In this document: in pieces, positions 1-9,033 of the stretch
How the letters are laid out: the number at the start of each line of letters is the position of its first letter
Numbering within the stretch: position 1 is the first letter of the stretch
Origin: Pseudomonas anatoliensis
Lineage (GTDB): Bacteria > Pseudomonadota > Gammaproteobacteria > Pseudomonadales > Pseudomonadaceae
DNA: 64,000 nucleotides
Direction of reading: 5' to 3'
NCBI RefSeq assembly: GCF_017976235.1
Contig: NZ_JACVHC010000003.1
Coordinates: 620,001-684,000 of the forward strand
Made by a program: the position numbers and the translations under genes
Notes under the pieces: generated by a model
Seen by the model: the letters and a program-made list of their open reading frames with translations, nothing else
What the model was told of the DNA's origin: nothing
Databases searched by the model: none

Positions 1-1
1 G

Positions 2-676
2 GTGGAGATGGGCGAACTGGAAGTGGTCGACTGGGCCAACTCCCGCGAAGACCTGATCACGCTGGAATTCAACGCGCCGCTGAAAGAAATCCTGGCGATG
101 TTCCGTCGCCACAAGTTCAGCCGTTATCCGGTGTACGACAGCGAGCGTCAGGAGTTCGTCGGCCTGCTGCACATCAAGGATCTGCTGCTGGAGCTGGCAG
201 CGCTGGATCACATTCCCGAGTCGTTCAACCTGGCTGAACTGACCCGCCCGCTGGAGCGCGTGTCGCGGCACATGCCGCTGTCGCAGCTGCTGGAGCAGTT
301 CCGCAAGGGCGGCTCGCACTTCGCCGTGGTCGAGGAGGCTGACGGCAACATCATCGGCTACCTGACCATGGAAGACGTGCTGGAAGTGCTGGTCGGCGAT
401 ATTCAGGACGAACACCGCAAGGCTGAGCGCGGCATCCTCGCCTATCAGCCGGGCAAGCTGCTGGTGCGCGGCGACACGCCATTGTTCAAGGTTGAACGCC
501 TGCTGGGGATCGACCTGGACCACATCGAAGCCGAAACCCTCGCTGGCCTGGTCTATGAAACCCTGAAACGGGTGCCGGAAGAGGAAGAAGTGCTGGAAGT
601 CGAAGGCTTGCGGATCATCATCAAGAAGATGAAAGGGCCGAAGATTGTGCTGGCGAAGGTGTTGATGCTGGATTAA
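2..676 (+). CDS. CBS-pair / CorC-HlyC family protein, C-terminal part
   Basis: The gene begins outside the window; 224 codons of its C-terminal half are visible. Residues 1-135 form a pair of CBS domains (for example RYPVYDSERQEFVGLLHIKDLL and a second repeat ending GYLTMEDVLEVLVGDIQDE), followed by a CorC/HlyC transporter-associated domain up to the stop. Proteins of this type carry an N-terminal DUF21 membrane domain and are linked to Mg/Co efflux; that half is not seen. Its place just before the M23 peptidase, response regulator and phoU-pst genes is the usual Pseudomonas order downstream of phoBR, so phoR is expected upstream. Regulation cannot be judged from the fragment. Confidence 0.85.
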   Translation: MEMGELEVVDWANSREDLITLEFNAPLKEILAMFRRHKFSRYPVYDSERQEFVGLLHIKDLLLELAALDHIPESFNLAELTRPLERVSRHMPLSQLLEQFRKGGSHFAVVEEADGNIIGYLTMEDVLEVLVGDIQDEHRKAERGILAYQPGKLLVRGDTPLFKVERLLGIDLDHIEAETLAGLVYETLKRVPEEEEVLEVEGLRIIIKKMKGPKIVLAKVLMLD

Positions 677-695
677 TGGGAGTTTGGGGGGCTCT

Positions 696-824
696 TGTGG
701 CGAGGGGATTTATCCCCGATGGGCTGCGAAGCGGCCCCAAACCCTGCAGCTCTGTACTTACTGACTGCATTGAATGGTTCTGGGACGGCTACGCCGTCCA
801 TCGGGGATAAATCCCCTCGCCACA
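696..824. repeat. REPIN, GTGGCGAGGGGATTTATCCCC family
   Basis: Two inverted copies of a REP of the type TGTGGCGAGGGGATTTATCC lie at about 696-720 and 801-824 with a less conserved centre. A third partial copy (CCTCGCCACA) follows. The element lies between convergent genes. Confidence 0.8.
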
Positions 825-863
825 GAATCCCTCGCCACAAAAACCCTCAACACCCTATCGCGC

Positions 864-1766
864 CTACTGCTTGCCCAACGCAAAGTTGGGCAACGCCCCC
901 AGCGGCTGGTTGAACTGATACGGAATCGACACCAGCCCCGCGCCGCTGTTGCGCTGCACCACAAAGTGCAGGTGCGGGCCACTGCTGTTGCCGGTATTGC
1001 CCGACAGCGCCAACGGACTGCCCACTTTCACCCGCTGCCCTTCGCGCACACTCACCGAACCTTGCTTGAGATGCAGGTACACGCCCATCGTGCCGTCGTC
1101 GTGCAGCACCCGCACGAAATTGCCGGATGCATCATTGCCGCGCCCGTTCTGCGAATTCTCGGTCTTTACCACCACGCCGGCCCGCGCCGCGATAATCGGC
1201 GTGCCGACCGGCATGGCGATGTCCATTGCATATTTGTTCTTCGGCCCATAGTGGCTGTATTGGCCGTTGGCACCCTGACTCAAGCGGAACGGTCCACCAC
1301 GCCACGGCAGCGGATAACGATAGCCCTGGGCCGCTCCTGAAGGATCGCCGAGGGAATAGTGAAACTGCGGCGAATACACCAATGGCTGGCCGCCGGACAC
1401 CGCTTTGAGCAACGCCAACCGCGTATTGCTGCGCGCCGGCAACACCCGGCGAATGGTTTGAGTCGGCGCGCCACGCACGTTGCTCAGCCCGGTAAACGCC
1501 AGCGCTATCTCAACCGGCGCATACAGGTCATTGCGCACGAACACCACGTCGACGCCCTTCTGTTTCTTGATGTCGAGGTAGACCTGGCGCTCGAGGCGCT
1601 CGACCATTCGGTCCTGAAACACGAACACCTTCGCACCTTTGCTCGGACGGTCGCTGTACGAGACCACGCCGTTGGCATCGGTGGATTTGTAGATGGTCAT
1701 TGCCACAGCCAGGTTGGAGGCCATGACCAAACCACAGAAAAACAGCAGGCGCGCGAGCATGGGCAA
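864..1766 (-). CDS. Secreted M23 (LytM-type) endopeptidase
   Basis: A 300-residue protein with an N-terminal signal peptide (hydrophobic LARLLFFCGLVMASNLAVA), then a short DUF4124-like segment (YKSTDANGVVSYSD) and a C-terminal LytM domain from about residue 170. The HLHF zinc ligand motif is intact (SGNTGNSSGPHLHFVVQ). The first ligand region reads HYGPKNKYAMDIAMPVGTP, so the His is not at the usual four residues before the Asp; this is seen in a subfamily of M23 proteins. The expected role is cleavage of peptidoglycan cross-bridges in the periplasm. The gene sits between the CorC-like and response-regulator genes, the latter on the same strand with 179 nt and a REPIN between. Substrate is not inferable. 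Confidence 0.85.
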   Translation of the reverse strand: MPMLARLLFFCGLVMASNLAVAMTIYKSTDANGVVSYSDRPSKGAKVFVFQDRMVERLERQVYLDIKKQKGVDVVFVRNDLYAPVEIALAFTGLSNVRGAPTQTIRRVLPARSNTRLALLKAVSGGQPLVYSPQFHYSLGDPSGAAQGYRYPLPWRGGPFRLSQGANGQYSHYGPKNKYAMDIAMPVGTPIIAARAGVVVKTENSQNGRGNDASGNFVRVLHDDGTMGVYLHLKQGSVSVREGQRVKVGSPLALSGNTGNSSGPHLHFVVQRNSGAGLVSIPYQFNQPLGALPNFALGKQ

Positions 1767-1859
1767 GAGTCTGTCGAAGTAAGGCCTGGGAAAGAGCCTA
1801 GCAGGTGAGACAGACCAGGGTAGTCGAGAGATGTTTCAAATTTGGCACAGCCCAAAGCA

Positions 1860-1932
1860 AAAGATCGCAGCCTTCGGCAGCTCCTACATTGGAATGTGAT
1901 CCCTGTAGGAGCTGCCGCAGGCTGCGATCTTT
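1860..1932. repeat. REPIN, GATCGCAGCC..CTCCTAC family
   Basis: Inverted arms (AAGATCGCAGCCTTCGGCAG and its near complement) separated by about 20 nt. The arms differ at one position (TTCGG versus GCAGG side). It lies between the response regulator and the M23 gene. Confidence 0.85.
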
Positions 1933-1945
1933 CGGGGCGCCCCGC

Positions 1946-2905
1946 TTACGCGCCGGGTACGAAGTGCTTCTGCGCCGTGCCGCGGGCGATCAGGCGGGAG
2001 ATGTAGTCGAGTTTCTGCGCGTCCTGGTCGACGAAGCGGAACGTCAGTTGCAGCCAGTCGCTGTCAGGTTTCTGCTCAAACGCGACGATGGCGTGGAGAT
2101 AACCATTGAGGCGGGCGATTTCGGCGTTGTCTCCCTGCTCCAGGTCGAGCACAGCGCTGTCGAGGATCTGCGGCAGGGTGTCGGTGCGTTTCACCACCAG
2201 CAGCGCTTCCTTGATGCTCAGGGCCTTGATCACGCATTGCTGCGTGCCGCTCGGCAGGCGCAATTGGCCCTGACCGCGACCGCTGGCAGGCGAAGACGCA
2301 GCCACAGGCGCCTTGACCGGTGGGCTGTTGAGCAGGCCACGCGACGCGGCTGCCGCCGGTGCAGGCGCCGCGGCGACGGGTTTGACAAACGGGTTTACCG
2401 CCGCCGCAGCCGGGGCCCCGCCACCAATTACCGCTGCCTTGCCGCCGGTCAACGCGCTCAGGGAGTCATTGCCGAACGCCGAGTTCATCTTGGTCGGTGC
2501 GCTGTTCATCAGGGTGTCGAGCTTGCCGACCTTGTTCAGCGCCTGCTTGACCTTGGTCAGCAGTTGTTCGTTGGTGAACGGCTTGCTGACGTAGCCGGAA
2601 ACGCCGGCCTGGATCGCCTGCACGACGTTTTCCTTGTCGCCACGGCTGGTGACCATGACAAACGGCATGGTCTTGAGATTGTCCTGCTCGCGGCACCAGG
2701 TCAGCAGTTCCAGACCCGACATTTCCGGCATTTCCCAGTCGCACAGGACCAGGTCGAAAGCTTCACGGGCCAGCATGGCCTGGGCCTTCTTGCCGTTGAT
2801 GGCGTCCTCGGTGCGGATCCCCGGGAAGTAATTACGCAGGCACTTTTTCACCAGGTCACGAATGAACGAAGCGTCGTCCACAACCAACACACTGATCTTG
2901 CTCAT
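1946..2905 (-). CDS. Response regulator with C-terminal PilZ-like domain
   Basis: The 319-residue protein starts with a REC domain (1-125): acidic pair D10/D11, phosphoacceptor D56 in CDWEMP, T/S in VMVTS, and K in VSKPF. A linker of about 70 residues rich in Ala and Pro follows, then a C-terminal domain of about 110 residues whose beta-rich pattern and ending (LTFRFVDQDAQKLDYISRLI) recall PilZ domains. No DNA-binding helix-turn-helix is visible, so it probably acts through protein or c-di-GMP contacts. It lies next to phoU, and an intrinsic terminator separates the two, so it has its own transcript. The PilZ call is an inference; the REC call is firm. Confidence 0.85.
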   Translation of the reverse strand: MSKISVLVVDDASFIRDLVKKCLRNYFPGIRTEDAINGKKAQAMLAREAFDLVLCDWEMPEMSGLELLTWCREQDNLKTMPFVMVTSRGDKENVVQAIQAGVSGYVSKPFTNEQLLTKVKQALNKVGKLDTLMNSAPTKMNSAFGNDSLSALTGGKAAVIGGGAPAAAAVNPFVKPVAAAPAPAAAASRGLLNSPPVKAPVAASSPASGRGQGQLRLPSGTQQCVIKALSIKEALLVVKRTDTLPQILDSAVLDLEQGDNAEIARLNGYLHAIVAFEQKPDSDWLQLTFRFVDQDAQKLDYISRLIARGTAQKHFVPGA

Positions 2906-3037
2906 CCAACACCCCTATTAAAATCCCGGCAAGCATAACGCTGGCTGATGGCACATTGCCAAAACTCTTCAGTCACGCCGGGACTTTTCGTTCGCGGGTG
3001 CTGCTTTTTAATTCGATTGATTCAAAAGCACCGGAAA

Positions 3038-3066
3038 CAAAAACGCCCGGCCAAAGGGCCGGGCGC
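3038..3066 (-). terminator. Intrinsic terminator after phoU
   Basis: Perfect 9-bp stem CGCCCGGCC / GGCCGGGCG (3044-3052 with 3057-3065), 4-nt loop, followed on the minus strand by a T-rich run (TTTTTGTTT). It ends the pst-phoU transcript 16 nt after the phoU stop. Confidence 0.9.
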
Positions 3067-3081
3067 TTTTCTCAGGCAATC

Positions 3082-3843
3082 TTACTTATCGTCAGCAACG
3101 CCCGGAACATTAGCGGTTTCGCCGCTTGTGCCTTGAACTTCTTCCTTCATGCGCTTGAGGCCCATGTGGCGCACGTCGGTGCCGCGCACCAGATAGATCA
3201 CCAACTCGGAGATATTGCGCGCGTGGTCGCCGATGCGCTCCAGCGAACGCAGCACCCAGATGATGCTCAAGACGCGCGAGATAGAGCGCGGGTCTTCCAT
3301 CATGTAGGTCGCCAGTTCACGCAGGGCAGTCTTGTACTCGCGGTCGATGATTTTGTCGTATTGCGCCACCGACAAGGCCAGATCGGCGTCGAAACGGGCA
3401 AACGCGTCCAGCGCATCGCGAACCATGTTGCGCACCTGGTCGCCAATGTGGCGAACCTCGACGTAACCGCGCGGGGCTTCGCCTTCTTCGCACAGTTGAA
3501 TGGCACGGCGGGCGATCTTGGTGGCTTCGTCGCCGATACGCTCCAGGTCGATCACCGACTTGGAGATGCTGATGATCAGACGCAGGTCGGACGCCGCCGG
3601 CTGACGACGGGCCAGAATGCGCAGGCACTCTTCGTCGATGTTGCGTTCCATCTGGTTGATCTGGTCGTCGATCTCGCGCACCTGCTGAGCCAGGCCGGAG
3701 TCGGCCTCGATCAATGCCGTGACCGCGTCGTTGACCTGCTTCTCGACCAGCCCGCCCATGGCCAGGAGGTGGCTGCGCACTTCCTCAAGCTCGGCATTGA
3801 ACTGCGCGGAAATGTGATGGGTAAGGCCTTCTTTACTAATCAT
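3082..3843 (-). CDS. phoU: Phosphate signalling protein PhoU
   Basis: The 253-residue protein has two tandem PhoU domains of three-helix bundles with the metal-binding E/D-rich motifs (RNIDEECLRILARRQP.ASDLR, ERIGDEATKIAR and ERIGDHARNISE). PhoU links the Pst transporter to the PhoR kinase and represses the Pho regulon when phosphate is plentiful; it works at the inner face of the membrane. It is the last gene of the pst operon, 71 nt after pstB, and is followed by a strong terminator. Length and motifs are normal for the family. Confidence 0.97.
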   Translation of the reverse strand: MISKEGLTHHISAQFNAELEEVRSHLLAMGGLVEKQVNDAVTALIEADSGLAQQVREIDDQINQMERNIDEECLRILARRQPAASDLRLIISISKSVIDLERIGDEATKIARRAIQLCEEGEAPRGYVEVRHIGDQVRNMVRDALDAFARFDADLALSVAQYDKIIDREYKTALRELATYMMEDPRSISRVLSIIWVLRSLERIGDHARNISELVIYLVRGTDVRHMGLKRMKEEVQGTSGETANVPGVADDK

Positions 3844-3914
3844 GTTGGCGTCCTTGGAGCGTCCGGTAAGGTGCGGCGGGCCGCAGCGTCAATTCTGTGA
3901 GTAACCCGCAACTG

Positions 3915-4748
3915 TCAGCCGTAACGACCGGTGATGTAGTCTTCGGTCTGCTTCTTGGCCGGATTGGTGAACAGCGTATCGGTATCGCCAAATTCCACCA
4001 GTTTGCCCATGTACATGAACGCCGTGTAGTCGGACACCCGCGCGGCTTGCTGCATGTTGTGGGTCACGATGACGATGGTGAACTTGGACTTCAGTTCGTA
4101 GATCAGCTCTTCGACTTTCAGCGTCGAGATCGGGTCGAGTGCCGAGCACGGCTCGTCGAGCAGCAGGACTTCTGGCTCCACGGCGATGGTGCGCGCGATT
4201 ACCAGACGTTGCTGCTGACCACCGGACAGACCCAGTGCCGACTCGTGCAGACGATCTTTGACTTCGTCCCACAGCGCCGCGCCTTTCAGTGCCCACTCAA
4301 CGGCTTCGTCGAGGACGCGCTTCTTGTTGATGCCCTGGATGCGCAGACCGTAAACCACGTTTTCGTAGATGGTTTTCGGGAACGGGTTCGGCTTCTGGAA
4401 CACCATGCCGACGCGACGACGCAGTTCGGCCACATCTTCGCCCTTGCGATAGATGTTGTTGCCGTACAGGTTGATTGCGCCTTCGACACGGCAGCCGTCA
4501 ACCAGATCGTTCATGCGGTTGAAGGTGCGCAGCAGCGTGGACTTGCCGCAGCCGGACGGGCCGATGAACGCGGTCACGCGCTGTTTCGGAATGTTCATGC
4601 TGACGTCGAACAGCGCTTGCTTCTCGCCGTAGTACAGGCTCAGGCCCGGCACTTCGATGGCAACGGTTTCCTGCTCGAGGTTCAGGCTCTGCTTGTCGCG
4701 GCCCAGGGCAGACATGTTGATGCCGTGGGTATGGGTTTCGTGCTGCAT
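3915..4748 (-). CDS. pstB: Phosphate ABC transporter ATPase PstB
   Basis: The 277-residue ATPase has Walker [10 protein letters not shown] (63-71), signature LSGGQQQR (174-181), Walker B LLLDEP (195-200) and switch His 230. The variant CSALDP after Walker B is typical of PstB. It powers phosphate import by PstCA. The start gives about 30 residues before the ABC domain, as in other Pseudomonas PstB proteins. It lies 183 nt downstream of pstA with a REPIN in between, which may set different mRNA levels for the membrane and ATPase genes. Confidence 0.97.
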   Translation of the reverse strand: MQHETHTHGINMSALGRDKQSLNLEQETVAIEVPGLSLYYGEKQALFDVSMNIPKQRVTAFIGPSGCGKSTLLRTFNRMNDLVDGCRVEGAINLYGNNIYRKGEDVAELRRRVGMVFQKPNPFPKTIYENVVYGLRIQGINKKRVLDEAVEWALKGAALWDEVKDRLHESALGLSGGQQQRLVIARTIAVEPEVLLLDEPCSALDPISTLKVEELIYELKSKFTIVIVTHNMQQAARVSDYTAFMYMGKLVEFGDTDTLFTNPAKKQTEDYITGRYG

Positions 4749-4830
4749 GGGATATCCCCTGTGCTAACAAATTCGGTTCTATGAACCACTGGCATAGCCA
4801 ATGGGTTACTCAAAATCTATGGCTGCGCCG

Positions 4831-4926
4831 ATCCTTGTGGGAGCTGGCTTGCCAGCGATGCAGGCAACTCGGTCTGCCAGTTACACCCTGGTGTTGCCAT
4901 CGCTGGCAAGCCAGCTCCCACAGGAT
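4831..4926. repeat. REPIN, GTGGGAGCTGGCTTGCC family, inside the pst operon
   Basis: Inverted arms (ATCCTTGTGGGAGCTGGCTT and its complement ending CAGCTCCCACAGGAT) flank a 40-nt centre. The element sits between pstA and pstB, an intra-operon position. Confidence 0.85.
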
Positions 4927-4931
4927 TTGTA

Positions 4932-6602
4932 TTAACTATCCAGTGCTTTGTATTTTTCGCGCAGGTGGTTACGGATATACACCGCCGACAGGTTCAACGT
5001 CGCGATCACCAACACCAGCAACAGCGCCGTGGCGTACACCAGCGGTCGTGCCGCTTCGACGTTCGGGCTCTGGAAGCCGACGTCATAGATGTGGAAGCCC
5101 AGGTGCATGATCTTCTGGTCCAGGTGCAGGTACGGATAGTTGCCATCCACCGGCAGCGACGGCGCCAGTTTCACCACACCCACCAGCATCAGCGGCGCTA
5201 CTTCACCGGCGGCACGGGCCACCGCGAGGATCATGCCGGTCATCATTGCCGGGCTGGCCATAGGGATGACGATCTTCCACAAGGTCTCAGCCTTGGTCGC
5301 GCCGAGGGCCAACGAGCCTTCGCGCACGGTGCGAGGAATCCGCGCCAGGCCTTCTTCGGTGGCAACGATCACCACTGGCACCGCCAGCAGCGCCAGCGTC
5401 AGCGAAGCCCAGAGCAGACCCGGCGTACCGAAGGTCGGTGCCGGCAACGCTTCCGGGAAGAACAAGCGGTCAACCGAACCACCCAACACGTAAACGAAGA
5501 AGCCCAGGCCAAACACGCCGTAAACGATTGCCGGAACACCCGCGAGGTTGTTCACTGCGATCCGGATGATCCGCGTCAGGGTGTTCTGCTTGGCGTATTC
5601 ACGCAGGTACACCGCTGCCAGCACGCCGAACGGCGTCACGATCATCGCCATGATCAGCGTCATCATCACGGTGCCGAAAATCGCCGGGAAGATCCCGCCC
5701 TCGGTGTTCGCTTCACGCGGGTCGTCCGACAGGAATTCCCAGATCTTGCTGAAGTAGAAGCCGATCTTGGTCATCGTGCCCATAGCGTTCGGCTGGTAGG
5801 CGTGAACCACTTTGCCCAGATCGATTTGAATCTCTTTGCCGTTGGCATCGCGAGCGGTCAAAGCGTCGCGGTTGAACTGCGCATGCAGATCAGCCAGACG
5901 CGCTTCGATGTCCTGATAGCGGGCATTGAGTTCGGCACGCTCGGACTCCATGTCGGCTTGCGCGGCGGCGTCGAATTTGCCTTCAAGCTCCAGCTTGCGA
6001 CTGTGCAGACGGATGCGCTCCAGCCCTGCGTTGATCGCGCCGATGTCGGTTTTTTCCAGCGATTTCAGTTGCGCGGCCAGACCATTGACGCGGTCGATCC
6101 GCGCTTGCAGTTCAGGCCAGGCCGCTTCACCTTCGGCGATGACCTTGCCGTCCTGTTTGACGTTGACCAGGTAGCCGTAGAAATTGCCCCACTCACGACG
6201 TTCGATCGCCATCAGCTCCGGCGGCGTCTTCTGGTTGGTCAGCCACTCGCCGACGATCCAGGTGAAGTCGTTGCCGTTCAGGTCACGGTTGCCGACCTTG
6301 ATCAGCTCGCGGGTCATGAATTCCGGGCCAGCGTCCGGCACCGGCAAACCGGCGCTCTTCAGACGGGCGCGGGGCACTTCTTCTTTCTGCACCACTTCGC
6401 CGACCACCAGGTGCTGGGCCTGGCCGGGCACGTCGTAGCTGGCGTGGATCAGATCCGCCGGCCAGAAGTGACCCAGACCGCGCACGGCAATCACCGCCAG
6501 CAGGCCAATGGTCATGATGACCGCGATGGACACCGCGCCACCGCTGATCCAGACGCCTGGGGCGCCGCTCTTGAACCATCCTTTCAGGGAGTTCTGTTTC
6601 AC
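4932..6602 (-). CDS. pstA: Phosphate ABC transporter permease PstA, long form
   Basis: At 556 residues it is nearly twice E. coli PstA (296). After one N-terminal membrane segment (about 19-45) comes a periplasmic insert to about 305 that holds a predicted coiled coil (about 165-255, rich in E, L, R and A: LQARIDRVNGLAAQLKSLEK onward). The permease core follows with the EAA-type loop (VREGSLALGATKAETLWKIV) and about six membrane helices. It pairs with PstC to form the phosphate channel. It starts 16 nt after pstC, so the two are co-translated. The enlarged form is usual in Pseudomonas; the role of the insert is not known to me. Confidence 0.95.
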   Translation of the reverse strand: MKQNSLKGWFKSGAPGVWISGGAVSIAVIMTIGLLAVIAVRGLGHFWPADLIHASYDVPGQAQHLVVGEVVQKEEVPRARLKSAGLPVPDAGPEFMTRELIKVGNRDLNGNDFTWIVGEWLTNQKTPPELMAIERREWGNFYGYLVNVKQDGKVIAEGEAAWPELQARIDRVNGLAAQLKSLEKTDIGAINAGLERIRLHSRKLELEGKFDAAAQADMESERAELNARYQDIEARLADLHAQFNRDALTARDANGKEIQIDLGKVVHAYQPNAMGTMTKIGFYFSKIWEFLSDDPREANTEGGIFPAIFGTVMMTLIMAMIVTPFGVLAAVYLREYAKQNTLTRIIRIAVNNLAGVPAIVYGVFGLGFFVYVLGGSVDRLFFPEALPAPTFGTPGLLWASLTLALLAVPVVIVATEEGLARIPRTVREGSLALGATKAETLWKIVIPMASPAMMTGMILAVARAAGEVAPLMLVGVVKLAPSLPVDGNYPYLHLDQKIMHLGFHIYDVGFQSPNVEAARPLVYATALLLVLVIATLNLSAVYIRNHLREKYKALDS

Positions 6603-6618
6603 AGACTTCTACCTTTGC

Positions 6619-8901
6619 TTAAAGCGACGAGTATTTCTTGCGCAGACGCTGACGAATCAGTTCTGCCAGGGTGTTCATGACGAAGGTGAACAACAGCAGC
6701 ACCAGCGCCGAGAGGAACAGCACGCGGTAGTGGCTGCCGCCGACTTCCGACTCGGGCATTTCCACTGCGACGTTGGCGGCCAGGGTGCGCAGGCCTTCGA
6801 ACAGGTTCATTTCCATGACCGGGGTGTTACCGGTGGCCATCAGCACGATCATCGTTTCACCGACCGCACGGCCCATGCCGATCATCAGTGCCGAGAAGAT
6901 GCCCGGGCTGGCGGTGAGGATCACCACGCGAGTCATGGTCTGCCACGGCGTGGCACCGAGGGCCAGCGAACCGAGGGTCAGACCACGAGGCACGCTGAAC
7001 ACGGCGTCTTCGGCGATCGAGTAGATGTTCGGGATCACCGCAAAACCCATGGCCAAGCCGACTACCAGAGCGTTGCGCTGGTCGTAGGTGATGCCCAGAT
7101 CGTGGGAGATCCACATGCGCATGTCGCCGCCGAAGAACCAGTTCTCCATGAACGGGCTCATGTACAGCGACAGCCAGCCCACAAACAGGATCACCGGAAT
7201 CAGCAGCGCACTTTCCCAGCCATCCGGAACTCTCAGACGGATCGACTCAGGCAGACGGCTGAAGGTGAACCCGGCGACCAGAATGCCGATCGGCAGCAAC
7301 ATCAACAGGCTGAAGATGCCCGGCAAATGTCCTTCCACATAAGGGGCGAGGAACAGACCGGCGAAGAAACCGAGGATCACCGTCGGCATCGCTTCCATCA
7401 GTTCGATGACCGGTTTGACCTTGCGGCGCATGCCCGGGGCCATGAAGTACGCGGTGTAGATCGCGGCGGCAACGGCCAGCGGCGCAGCCAGCAGCATCGC
7501 GTAGAACGCGGCTTTCAGGGTGCCGAAGGTCAGTGGCGAGAGGCTCAGTTTCGGTTCGAAATCGGTGTTGGCCGCAGTCGATTGCCAGACATATTTAGGC
7601 TCGTCGTAGTTCTCGTACCAGACCTTGCTCCACAGCGCGCTCCAGGACACTTCCGGGTGCGGGTTATCAAGCAGCAGCGGTTGCAGCTTGCCGCCGGCCT
7701 CGACGATGACGCGGTTGGCGCGTGGCGACAGCCCGAACAGGCCCTGGCCTTCAACAACCTGATCGACCAGCAAGGTACGGTGCGCGGTGCTGTGGAACAC
7801 GCCGAGTTTGCCGTCGGCATCCAGCGCGAGGAAGCCTTTGCGGCGCTCTTCGGCGGTGATCTCAATGATTGGCGCCTTGCCCATCTGGAACGTACGAATC
7901 TGCTTCAGGCGCTGCTCGCCATCGGGGTCACGAGCCATGAACCACTGGGCCAGACCACCTTTGGAGTCACCGATGATCAGCGAGATACCGCCAACCAGTT
8001 GCGTGGTTGCGGTGACTTCGGCGTCAGCGTTTTCGAGCAATTTGTAACGACCGTTGAGGCTCTTGTCGCGCAGGCTGAACACGTCGGCCTGAGCACGACC
8101 GTTGACCACATACAGCCACTGCTGGCGCGGGTCGACGAAGATGTTTTTCACCGGCTCGGTCATCTGCGGCAGATCAATACGCTTCTGCTCGTTGGTGACT
8201 TCGCCAGTCATCATGTTTTCTTCGCTGGTCAGCGACAAAACATTGAGTTGCGAGCCGGTCGAACCCACCAGCATCAGCGTCGAATCGGTAGCATTGAGGC
8301 TGACGTGCTCCAGCGCACCACCGCTTTCGTTCAACGCGATCGGCGTGTTGCCGTACGGGTATTCGATAGCCGGGGTGATGGTTTTCTTGCTGTCGGGGTA
8401 GCTGACTTTATAGGTGTGACGGAACACCAGCGCCTGACCGTTGGACAAACCCACGGCCACCAGCGGATGACCTGGCTGGTCTTCTCCAATGGAAGTCACG
8501 GTTGCGCCCGCCGGCAACGGCAGGTCGACGCGCGTCAGTTCAGCACCGCTGTCGAGATCGAAGAACAGCGCCTGGCCCTTGTCGGAAACGCGCATGGCCA
8601 CCTGATTCTGCTCTTCGAGCGAAATCATCAGCGGCTTGCCGGCGTCCTGCATCCAGGCCGGGGTGATGGCATCTTTCGCGGTCAGGTCGGCACCCTTGAA
8701 GAGCGGCGCGACGACATAGGCGAGGAAGAAAAAGATCAGGGTAATGGCTGCCAGCACCGCCAGGCCGCCAACGAGGACGTACCAGCGAGTGAAGCGATCC
8801 TTGAGCGCGCGAATGCGGCGCTTGCGTTGCAGCTCAGGCGTATTGAAGTCAATGCGCTTGGGAGGATTAGTAGTCATTTGGGAATTGGCCAGATCATTCA
8901 T
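6619..8901 (-). CDS. pstC: Phosphate ABC transporter permease PstC, with large periplasmic domain
   Basis: At 760 residues it is far longer than E. coli PstC (319). One membrane helix (about 38-66) is followed by a periplasmic insert of about 370 residues, then the permease core with the EAA loop (VPRGLTLGSLALGATPWQTM). The insert shows several repeats of the form G-x-A-x-V/F-F-x-L (GQALFFDLDSG, GQALVFRHTY, AQADVFSLRD, GLAQWFMARD, GKLGVFHSTA), which suggests a beta-propeller; that is inference. The start used has an AGGGTGA ribosome site; a second ATG lies at codon 9. A Pho box ends only 22 nt upstream, so the transcript from it would be almost leaderless. Confidence 0.94.
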   Translation of the reverse strand: MNDLANSQMTTNPPKRIDFNTPELQRKRRIRALKDRFTRWYVLVGGLAVLAAITLIFFFLAYVVAPLFKGADLTAKDAITPAWMQDAGKPLMISLEEQNQVAMRVSDKGQALFFDLDSGAELTRVDLPLPAGATVTSIGEDQPGHPLVAVGLSNGQALVFRHTYKVSYPDSKKTITPAIEYPYGNTPIALNESGGALEHVSLNATDSTLMLVGSTGSQLNVLSLTSEENMMTGEVTNEQKRIDLPQMTEPVKNIFVDPRQQWLYVVNGRAQADVFSLRDKSLNGRYKLLENADAEVTATTQLVGGISLIIGDSKGGLAQWFMARDPDGEQRLKQIRTFQMGKAPIIEITAEERRKGFLALDADGKLGVFHSTAHRTLLVDQVVEGQGLFGLSPRANRVIVEAGGKLQPLLLDNPHPEVSWSALWSKVWYENYDEPKYVWQSTAANTDFEPKLSLSPLTFGTLKAAFYAMLLAAPLAVAAAIYTAYFMAPGMRRKVKPVIELMEAMPTVILGFFAGLFLAPYVEGHLPGIFSLLMLLPIGILVAGFTFSRLPESIRLRVPDGWESALLIPVILFVGWLSLYMSPFMENWFFGGDMRMWISHDLGITYDQRNALVVGLAMGFAVIPNIYSIAEDAVFSVPRGLTLGSLALGATPWQTMTRVVILTASPGIFSALMIGMGRAVGETMIVLMATGNTPVMEMNLFEGLRTLAANVAVEMPESEVGGSHYRVLFLSALVLLLFTFVMNTLAELIRQRLRKKYSSL

Positions 8902-8923
8902 GCGCTCACCCTAGCGATCCTGT

Positions 8924-8941
8924 ATGACAGAAAGATGACAA
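8924..8941 (-). promoter_or_regulatory. Pho box before pstC
   Basis: Minus-strand TTGTCATCTTTCTGTCAT is the two 7-bp PhoB half-sites (consensus CTGTCAT) with a 4-bp spacer; only one base deviates. A weak -10 (TAGGGT, 8908-8913) follows 10 nt later and overlaps the pstC ribosome-binding site. Confidence 0.85.
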
Positions 8942-9033
8942 TGCAGTGACGCAGCAAATCCACCGCCAGCGGGTACTGGAGGAGGATCAAGGAATTCGAA
9001 AGGTTTCAGCCCTTTTGGGACCCGCTTGAAACC

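Noticed and set aside
6508..8949. 813-codon frame opposite pstC
   Set aside because: It is antisense to a clear pstC gene, rich in Gln, His and Arg as expected of GC-rich shadow frames, and has no recognisable motif.
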